Shown here piece after piece: positions 15,094 to 20,023 of a stretch of DNA of 20,023 nt (the stretch's first letter is position 1; every line of letters begins with the position of its first letter). The notes under the pieces were generated by a model. The model did not search any database and was not told the origin of the DNA. It worked only from the letters and a program-made list of their open reading frames with translations. This stretch comes from JALGWN01 sp964598025 (GTDB taxonomy: Bacteria > Arandabacterota > Arandabacteria > Arandabacterales > Arandabacteraceae): positions 1-20,023 of the forward strand of contig CAZRAU010000059.1 in assembly GCA_964598025.1 (NCBI GenBank), read 5' to 3'. The translations under genes were made by a program, and so were the position numbers.

Positions 15094-15429
15094 TTGCATG
15101 ATGAGAAGTGGTACTACCTCCTCGAGGAGATAGACAGGAAGTTCGGAATCGAGGAGAGAGCAAAGGAGGAAGTGCCAGAGAAGAAGCTAACGATCGAGAG
15201 GGCCATCTTCACCGGCGCCGGCGGTCGGATGAAGCTCGAGCGCACATCCCGGCCCGTTATTATGGATCACCAGGTCAAGTTCTCCAAGCGTATCGGCGGC
15301 GAGACCACCGATAAGTACGTATACTCTGAGACGGAAATGTCCCATCGGGTCACGCTGTATCAATGGGATGAGAGAGCCGGATCCTGGGAGGAAATAGACT
15401 TCCGGAAGCTGGCACGCGAGGGTGCCTGA
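15094..15429 (+). CDS. Conserved-looking small cytoplasmic protein of unknown function
   Basis: 111 residues from a TTG at 15094, or 122 from a GTG at 15061. TTG is preferred because AAAAGGGGGG (15077-15086) lies 7 bases before it and the protein then opens with the charged helix H-D-E-K-W-Y-Y-L-L-E-E-I-D, while the GTG has no ribosome binding site. The rest is hydrophilic: R-M-K-L-E-R-T-S-R-P-V-I-M-D, then beta-type segments (K-Y-V-Y-S-E-T-E), ending V-T-L-Y-Q-W-D-E-R-A-G-S-W-E-E-I-D-F. There is no signal peptide or membrane helix. I recall similar unnamed proteins in anaerobic bacteria but know no function. It is followed 110 bases later by the DHH phosphoesterase gene. Confidence 0.7.
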   Translation: MHDEKWYYLLEEIDRKFGIEERAKEEVPEKKLTIERAIFTGAGGRMKLERTSRPVIMDHQVKFSKRIGGETTDKYVYSETEMSHRVTLYQWDERAGSWEEIDFRKLAREGA

Positions 15430-15539
15430 CCGGCCGGCGGCCGACTCAGGGCCGACTCAAGGTCGCCCCGATGGGTTGTTTTCTCGATATCGTGAATGAT
15501 CTCAAGGCAGCGATCATAAGCGCAAGGAGCTAAGCGAGT

Positions 15540-16621
15540 TTGCCGGATGCAACGGCGTTGTCCAGCTTCCTGTCACAGGCGAAATTAGAGGCCCTGCTCA
15601 AGGCGCTGAGCGGATCCCGGTCGGTGCTCATCCTTACGCATGATAACCCGGATCCGGACGGCTTGTCGTCCGCTGCCTGCCTCAGGTATGTGATCTCCAA
15701 ACGCCTGGGTCTGAAGACCAGGGTCGGCTACGGNNNNNNNNNNCCGAGAACCGTTCCATGCTGCGGCACCTGAAGATCCACACCACGCAGCTGACGGAAT
15801 CGACCATAAAACGTTATAAGTCCGTCATTCTCATTGATACCCAGCCCATGACGGGCAATAATTCGATGCCGCACGCCGCCAAACCTCTCGGGGTCATAGA
15901 TCATCATCCCCAAAGGAAATCCACGCGCGCTCCGTTTGTTGACATCAGACCCGATTACGGGGCCAGCGCTACAATCCTGACCGAGTACCTCTTCGCCAGC
16001 GGCCTGGACGTGCCGAGCAACTTGGCTACCGCCCTTTTCTACGGTATCGCGTCCGAGACCCAGGACCTCGGCAGAGAAGCCGTGGAGGCGGACCGCACCG
16101 CTTACCAGGCGCTTTTCCCCAAGACCAACTGGAGCCTCCTGTCGCGAATACGGCGGCCTGCCCGCGAGAAGATACACTTCGCCTACCTGGCCAAGGGATT
16201 CAAGAACGCGGTCACGTACAAGCACGCCGTGGCAAGCACACTGGGCCGTGTAGAATATTCAGACATTATCCCTCAGGTTGCCGAGATGCTCCTTGACCTC
16301 AAGCGGATCAGCTGGTGTCTCTGTACCGGCAGATTCAAGGACCAGATCCTGATTTCGGTCCGGACTTCCAGGGTCAAAGGTAGGGCCGGCAAGATCGCCC
16401 GGCGCGTCGTCGGGTCCTTGGGCACGGCCGGAGGCCACGACATGATCGCCGGCGGCCAGGTGGATTGCACGGGCAAGAGCGAGGCCGAAAGGGATCAGAT
16501 GGAAAGGAAGATAGTGGAGACCTTCTTCCGGGTCATGGGCAAGCAGGAAAGCGGAGGCCTATCGGACTTGCTTCCGCCGGACGAATCGGAAAAGATGCCG
16601 GACGAGGAGAAGGAGGATTGA
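15540..16621 (+). CDS. DHH-family phosphoesterase (NrnA-like), split by an assembly gap
   Basis: One gene of about 360 residues, from a TTG start at 15540 (AAGGAG at 15526-15531) to a TGA at 16619-16621. Ten N at 15734-15743 put the two parts in different frames, but the protein reads straight across: L-T-H-D-N-P-D-P-D-G before the gap, and E-N-R-S-M-L-R-H-L, I-D-T-Q-P, V-I-D-H-H-P and D-I-R-P-D-Y-G-A-S-A-T after it. These are the DHH motifs that bind two Mn ions. The DHHA1 substrate-binding domain follows with G-G-H-D-M-I-A-G-G. A charged tail (about 25 residues, E/D/K-rich) closes it. Relatives hydrolyse nanoRNA, pAp or cyclic dinucleotides in the cytoplasm; which one applies here is not known. 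The ferredoxin gene follows after 43 bases. Confidence 0.88.
15734..15743. other. Scaffold gap (10 N) inside the DHH gene
   Basis: Ten undetermined bases. The preceding codon is an incomplete Gly (G-G-N) and the next complete codon is Glu at 15746. For the gene to be in frame the missing length must be 3k+2, which ten is not, so the N count is a placeholder. Confidence 0.9.
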
Positions 16622-16664
16622 GCAAGACCACACTACACATCAAAGAGAGGGAGGAGGTGACACG

Positions 16665-16850
16665 ATGAAGGCATTTGTGGACGAGGATCTCTGCACCGGA
16701 TGCGAACTCTGCACACAGACTTGTCCCGACGTTTTCGAAATGGACGATGACGTCGCGAAGGTGACGGGGGACGAGATTCCGGCGGATGCTGAAGACTGTG
16801 CGAGACAGGCTGCCGAGGAATGCCCTGTTGAGGCAATACGGGTCGAATAG
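16665..16850 (+). CDS. Single-cluster [4Fe-4S] ferredoxin
   Basis: 61 residues. The start has a near-perfect ribosome binding site, GAGGAGGTGA (16651-16660), the strongest in the window, so high expression is likely. Cys10, Cys13, Cys16 (C-x-x-C-x-x-C) and Cys53 (followed by Pro) would bind one [4Fe-4S] cluster. Cys20 and Cys45 are placed as in Thermotoga and Desulfovibrio ferredoxins, where they form a disulfide in place of the second cluster. It is acidic, with a soluble cytoplasmic electron-carrier profile. Redox partners are not visible in the window. It lies 43 bases after the DHH gene and is probably co-transcribed, ending at the palindrome 16871-16933. Confidence 0.93.
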   Translation: MKAFVDEDLCTGCELCTQTCPDVFEMDDDVAKVTGDEIPADAEDCARQAAEECPVEAIRVE

Positions 16851-16870
16851 CTAACCTATAGGCAAGACAA

Positions 16871-16933
16871 GAGGGGTCGGATCTTGAGAACTGAATTCAC
16901 TGAGTGAATTCAGTTCTCAAGATCCGACCCCTC
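16871..16933. repeat. Perfect 31-bp inverted repeat, copy 2 of the dispersed palindrome
   Basis: Arms 16871-16901 and 16903-16933 are perfect reverse complements around one central base. The arm contains GGGGTCGGATCTTGAGAA, shared with the palindrome at 5131-5188. It fills nearly all of the 87-base space between the ferredoxin stop and the stop of the convergent DNA glycosylase gene, where it could act as a two-way terminator. The element resembles REP-type palindromes moved by REP-associated tyrosine transposases, though no such transposase is in the window. Confidence 0.88.
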
Positions 16934-16937
16934 GGTC

Positions 16938-17819
16938 CTACCCCTCCAACCCAAAGGCCCGGGCGTAGTAGTAGATATACTCCTGGGCATAGCCGGCATA
17001 CCGCCCGAAATAGGCCTGACCAAACAGCCTTATTTCACCTGGCCTCACGTCGCAGGAATGGAAGTAAACTCTCTCTATGACCCGTTTGATCCAGACATCG
17101 ACGGGAAGAGCTTCATACTTGGAGAAGGCGAACAGCTGGACGCAGTCGGCGATCTTGTCCCCCACTCCCGGGAACCTCTTGAGGACCTCCCTGCCTTCGG
17201 GCTCATCCATACGCCGGACCGCCTCGAGGTCGACGTCTCCCAGAGCGACCATGCGCGCCGCCTCAACCAGATAAGGCGCCCTGAACCCCGCCCCACAGGA
17301 ACGCACGCCGGACTCCGCGCAGCCGGCCAGATCTTCAGGCTCGGGCAGGCTATAGACCGTCCTCCCCTGCACGCTGTAAGACTTGCCGAACTTCGAAGCG
17401 ATGCCTTTCACGATCTTGTCGATACGGTCAACCCGGTTATTCGCGGAAAGGATATAGGAACAAAGACATGGCCATACGTCCTGCTTGAGTATTCTCAAAC
17501 CCTTGACCGATCCCACTATCCGGCGCATGAAAGCGTCTTTGGCTATCTCGAGGCGGATTGCGTCGAGATCCTCGTCCAAACCCAGAAAGGAGGCGATCCG
17601 GCCGGCGGAAATCTCACGGTCCGAGACGAAGTACACCCGGTCGGCCGATTGCCTCAGACTGACCGCAGTTGAACCTATGATGCCGGAATAGGTCCCCCTG
17701 TCCTTGTGCCAGCCGAAAATCTGCCCGCAATCCATCGAGGCTTCCAAGTCAAAAGCCGGCGCCGGGAGCACACCTTTCACCGCTTGAGTACGGCCTGTAA
17801 CGCCTTTGGACCAAGACAT
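16938..17819 (-). CDS. ogg: 8-oxoguanine DNA glycosylase/AP lyase (OGG1 type)
   Basis: 293 residues. The N-terminal OGG1_N domain (about 15-110) begins with F-D-L-E-A-S-M-D-C-G-Q-I-F-G-W. The HhH-GPD glycosylase domain (about 115-285) has W-P-C-L-C-S-Y-I-L-S-A-N-N-R-V-D-R-I, like the N-N-N-motif helix of OGG1, and the helix-hairpin-helix F-P-G-V-G-D-K-I-A-D-C. Lys222 is the Schiff-base lysine and Asp241 in P-V-D-V-W the activating aspartate; their 19-residue spacing equals that of Lys249/Asp268 in human OGG1. It removes 8-oxoguanine from DNA and nicks the strand. The ATG at 17819 has only a poor ribosome binding site (GAGG, 13 bases away). A TATACT box (17850-17845, minus) could be part of its promoter. 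It converges on the ferredoxin gene across the palindrome. Confidence 0.92.
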   Translation of the reverse strand: MSWSKGVTGRTQAVKGVLPAPAFDLEASMDCGQIFGWHKDRGTYSGIIGSTAVSLRQSADRVYFVSDREISAGRIASFLGLDEDLDAIRLEIAKDAFMRRIVGSVKGLRILKQDVWPCLCSYILSANNRVDRIDKIVKGIASKFGKSYSVQGRTVYSLPEPEDLAGCAESGVRSCGAGFRAPYLVEAARMVALGDVDLEAVRRMDEPEGREVLKRFPGVGDKIADCVQLFAFSKYEALPVDVWIKRVIERVYFHSCDVRPGEIRLFGQAYFGRYAGYAQEYIYYYARAFGLEG

Positions 17820-17942
17820 GCTATAGGCAATACCTCAATTCTTTAGTATAGTTCATTTGTGTGGGTTCTGGGGCTAATATCCTGATGTCTGGTGCCGATA
17901 TAGAGGGTAGCGGCAAAGGCATAGGTCAATTAGGTCCGGAAG

Positions 17943-18530
17943 ATGTCGGACAGTAAAATGAAAAACCAAGGGTCACATTCAAGCGCACATCTGCCGCGTA
18001 TTGTGCCGACAGTGTGCATAATCTTAGCACTCCACCTGGGAATGTCAAATACTATCCTGGGCGATGCCAGGACGGTCCCTTATGATGAGGGAGACAGGGA
18101 AGACATTCCGTCCGCGGCAGCGCGGCTCTGCAACCTCAAGTGCAGCCTGATACCGGGCGGATGCGCTTATGCCTTCGACCTGGAGGTCTTCGACACCTGC
18201 TGGAGGCCCGTCTATGGCCTGGAGATAGAGGGGCTGATGGCAGCCCTTGTTGAGCCGGTGGCCTGGCCCGAGGGATGGAAGGCCGGCATAGGCCCTTCGG
18301 GCTTCACCCAACCCGGCTCGCTGGTATTCTACACTGTGGATGATCCCATACTACCGGGATCGGTCATGACCGGCTTTGGCCTCATATCCTACTCGGGGGG
18401 CATCACCCTCAGATGGTTCCCCGTCGATGATGACGGAATCCTGATCGGAAAGGCGAGTAGAGTTGATCTCTCGTGTCCCGTAGGAACCGAGTCCCAGTCC
18501 TGGGGTTCTATAAAGGCCCTATATAAATAA
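17943..18530 (+). CDS. Secreted protein of unknown function with W-G-S-I-K-A-L-Y-K tail
   Basis: 195 residues from ATG 17943; an in-frame ATG at 17958 (190 residues) is also possible, and neither has a strong ribosome binding site. A long N-region is followed by a hydrophobic segment (I-V-P-T-V-C-I-I-L-A-L-H-L-G) and likely signal cleavage near residue 40. The mature part has paired cysteines (L-C-N-L-K-C-S-L-I-P-G-G-C, D-T-C-W), hinting at disulfides outside the cytoplasm. It is beta-rich with several Gly and Trp residues (V-A-W-P-E-G-W, G-L-I-S-Y-S-G-G). No known domain is recognised. The C-terminus, W-G-S-I-K-A-L-Y-K, is preceded by V-D-L-S-C-P-V-G. It matches the end of the broken gene at 310-708, suggesting a shared C-terminal signal. 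The gene stands alone between the DNA glycosylase and a convergent TldE-like gene. Confidence 0.72.
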   Translation: MSDSKMKNQGSHSSAHLPRIVPTVCIILALHLGMSNTILGDARTVPYDEGDREDIPSAAARLCNLKCSLIPGGCAYAFDLEVFDTCWRPVYGLEIEGLMAALVEPVAWPEGWKAGIGPSGFTQPGSLVFYTVDDPILPGSVMTGFGLISYSGGITLRWFPVDDDGILIGKASRVDLSCPVGTESQSWGSIKALYK

Positions 18531-18536
18531 ACAGGG

Positions 18537-18550
18537 GGCCGGATCCGGCC
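18537..18550. repeat. GC-rich palindrome between convergent genes
   Basis: GGCCGGATCCGGCC is a perfect 14-bp palindrome in the 34-base space between two converging stop codons (18530 and 18565). It lacks a T-tract and has no loop, so its role as a terminator is uncertain. Confidence 0.4.
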
Positions 18551-18564
18551 GCGTGACCCCTTGT

Positions 18565-20023
18565 CTAGACGCCGCCCACCTGCATCTGGCTTATTCGGAA
18601 CGTCGGACTCGATACGTCATCTTCGAGGTATAGGTCGTTACCGACAGCATCGATACCCGCAAGCATGTCCAGGATGTTCGATGCTATGGTGACGTTGCGC
18701 ACCGGGTAGGCGACCTCCCCACCTTCCACCCACAAGCCTTGAGCCCCGCTGGAGAAGTCCCCTGTCGAGGGGTTTATGCCCACCCACCATCCTGCCAGCG
18801 ACAGCAGCCATAGCCCCCGGTCGGTGGCCTTGATGATCTCCTCGGGCGTACTCTCGCCCTTGGCCATGAACAGGTTGGTACTGCCCACACTCGGCAGGTC
18901 CCTGAAACTGTTGCGCGTCGCATTTGCCGTGGTCTCGAAGCCCGCCTTGCGCGCGGATCTCGTATCGAAAAGGAAGGATCTGAAGCTGCCCCGATCGACG
19001 ATCACCGTCCGCCGCGAAGGGATCCCCTCGGCGTCGAAGCTCCTGCTGGCTACACCGTGCCGTAGTGTGGCATCATCGACAATGGTAACAACTTCGGCGC
19101 CTATCTTCTCGCCGGTCCTCTCCTTGAGAGCCGAAAGCCCCTCGGCCACGTTGTCGCCCTTTACCATAGAAAGCAGATGGGCGAGCAGCGCATGGCCCGT
19201 ATCACGATCGAATATCACAGGCAGAGTTTGGGTCTTGGGAGTCGTCCCCCCCAGAAGTGACATCGCCTTCCAGCAGGCCCGGCTGGCGATCTTTGAGGGA
19301 AGATCAAGACCGTCGAACATCACACTCCTGGAGTGATCGCCGCCGGTCTCCACGTTCCCGTCCCGTTCGGCAACGACCGACGCCGAAAGCCCAAAGGAAG
19401 TGGATCGCCCCTGATGGAAGATGCCTTTGGTGTTCGCAATAACCGTTTCCGTTTTGCTATCACTATAGTCCAGGTACTCGGCCTTGGAAATCGAAGGGTC
19501 GTATGCGAAGGCAAGCGTCTCCACATCTCTAAGCAGTGCGATCTTGCGGTCGAAGGTCACCTCGTCGAAGGAAGGATCAAAGGTCTCCACCTCGATCTCG
19601 CCTTCNNNNNNNNNNGGTTCAGGCAGCACGTTGGCATCATCCGGAGCGGCGGCGCCGGCAAGCTCGACCCCCTTTTCCACACTGCGCTCGAGGGATGACT
19701 TTCTGAGATCCGAGCTGTGGACAAAAGCCATACGCCGGTCTTTGATAAGCCTCAAGGCATAACCGCCCTCATCCTTGTTACGAAGTCTTTCAACGGCCTG
19801 ATCCCTGAGACTCAGATCCAGCCCTTCCGACTTCCTCACATATGCCTCGCCCTCGTCCACCGCGCTCCGTTCAATGAGGCCGAGCAGGTATTCGGCGCGC
19901 GGGTCCAGGTCTTCCCAGATGAAGTTGTCGCCCTGGCCGCCGTGGCCGTCGCGCACGACGACGGTCTGAGCGCCGGCCGCAAAGCAGCCCTCCAGGGCGG
20001 CGTTCACGTCCATCGTCAGGCAG
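18565..20023 (-). CDS. TldE/PmbA-like protein, N-terminally fused to an M55-peptidase fragment; runs off the window
   Basis: The frame is open to the window edge. An ATG at 20013 is possible, but residues before it (C-L-T) continue the M55 pattern, so the real start is probably outside. From that ATG, residues 1-45 (M-D-V-N-A-A-L-E-G ... V-V-V-R-D-G-H-G-G ... D-L-D-P-R-A-E-Y) resemble M55 D-aminopeptidases (DppA). From about residue 42 on, the protein follows TldE/PmbA: E-A-Y-V-R-K-S-E-G-L-D-L-S near the start, and W-V-G-I-N-P-S-T-G-D-F-S-S-G-A-Q-G-L-W-V-E-G-G, P-V-R-N-V-T-I-A-S-N and V-G-N-D-L at the end. Where TldD has its H-E-x-x-x-H zinc site this reads H-A-L-L-A-H, so it is the non-catalytic TldE type, which partners TldD in peptide cleavage. 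Ten N (19606-19615) lie inside. The fusion may be an assembly error. Confidence 0.82.
   Translation of the reverse strand, partial: CLTMDVNAALEGCFAAGAQTVVVRDGHGGQGDNFIWEDLDPRAEYLLGLIERSAVDEGEAYVRKSEGLDLSLRDQAVERLRNKDEGGYALRLIKDRRMAFVHSSDLRKSSLERSVEKGVELAGAAAPDDANVLPEXXXXEGEIEVETFDPSFDEVTFDRKIALLRDVETLAFAYDPSISKAEYLDYSDSKTETVIANTKGIFHQGRSTSFGLSASVVAERDGNVETGGDHSRSVMFDGLDLPSKIASRACWKAMSLLGGTTPKTQTLPVIFDRDTGHALLAHLLSMVKGDNVAEGLSALKERTGEKIGAEVVTIVDDATLRHGVASRSFDAEGIPSRRTVIVDRGSFRSFLFDTRSARKAGFETTANATRNSFRDLPSVGSTNLFMAKGESTPEEIIKATDRGLWLLSLAGWWVGINPSTGDFSSGAQGLWVEGGEVAYPVRNVTIASNILDMLAGIDAVGNDLYLEDDVSSPTFRISQMQVGGV
19606..19615. other. Scaffold gap (10 N) inside the TldE-like gene
   Basis: Ten undetermined bases in the linker after the N-terminal TldE region (before E-G-E-I-E-V-E-T-F-D). 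The two sides are in the same frame with ten N, but the real length is unknown. Confidence 0.9.

Noticed and set aside
15758..16621. Separate DHHA1-type gene starting at ATG 15758
   Set aside because: The frame upstream of that ATG continues with family residues (E-N-R-S) up to the N gap, and the first half with the D-x-D motif lies just before the gap. It is one gene.
17890..17942. A stretch resembling part of a cyclic di-GMP (GEMM) riboswitch, with GCGGCAAAGGC and AGGTC
   Set aside because: The core G-A-C-G-C-A-A-A-G-C-C pattern and both stems with the tetraloop receptor cannot be drawn; the likeness is local.

Overview
The window looks like part of a metagenome-assembled genome of an uncultured, moderately GC-rich bacterium. 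Two runs of exactly ten N (15734-15743, 19606-19615) are scaffold gaps that fall inside genes. Three large secreted proteins end in the FlgD-Ig/type IX-secretion-like C-terminal domain. Another begins with the IPQAINYQG-type domain that is common in FCB-group and related candidate phyla. This points to an FCB-superphylum-like lineage, for example an Eisenbacteria, Krumholzibacteriota or Latescibacterota relative. The phylum is an inference: the window holds no rRNA or other marker that settles it. I saw no rRNA, tRNA, CRISPR array or transposase gene.

Layout. 1-162 is the C-terminus of a membrane protein, probably a YraQ/ArsP-like permease. 310-708 (minus) is the remnant of a Cys-rich secreted protein, cut by an in-frame TAA. 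A good sigma70-type promoter (915-943) precedes a 1345-residue secreted GH57-like glycosidase (1052-5089), which is followed by a long palindrome. 5256-9307 is a three-gene cluster for cell-surface proteins: a small one-TM protein, a tail-fibre-like repeat protein and a protein with a type IX-like tail. 9308-9640 is a mosaic of hairpins and direct repeats. A convergent minus-strand run, 14907 down to 9641, encodes an IscU/NifU scaffold, a 61-residue double zinc ribbon, a TusA-like sulfur carrier, a YtcJ-like amidohydrolase and a gingipain-like C25 peptidase with a type IX-like tail.

From a divergent promoter region (about 14942-15017) the plus strand carries a small unknown protein, a DHH-family phosphoesterase (split by an N gap) and a one-cluster [4Fe-4S] ferredoxin. 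A perfect 31-bp inverted repeat lies between the ferredoxin and a convergent OGG1-type 8-oxoguanine DNA glycosylase. A secreted 195-residue protein and a TldE/PmbA-like protein close the window. The latter is fused at its N-terminus to a piece of an M55 D-aminopeptidase and runs off the edge.

Most worth following up: (i) two otherwise different secreted-type proteins, at opposite ends of the window, end in the same W-G-S-I-K-x-[ML]-Y-[RK] tail, possibly a sorting or anchoring signal distinct from the FlgD-Ig tail of their neighbours; (ii) a two-copy palindromic element at 5131-5188 and 16871-16933; (iii) the M55-TldE junction, which coincides with a sharp change in codon use; (iv) the IscU, zinc ribbon, TusA cluster with overlapping genes.
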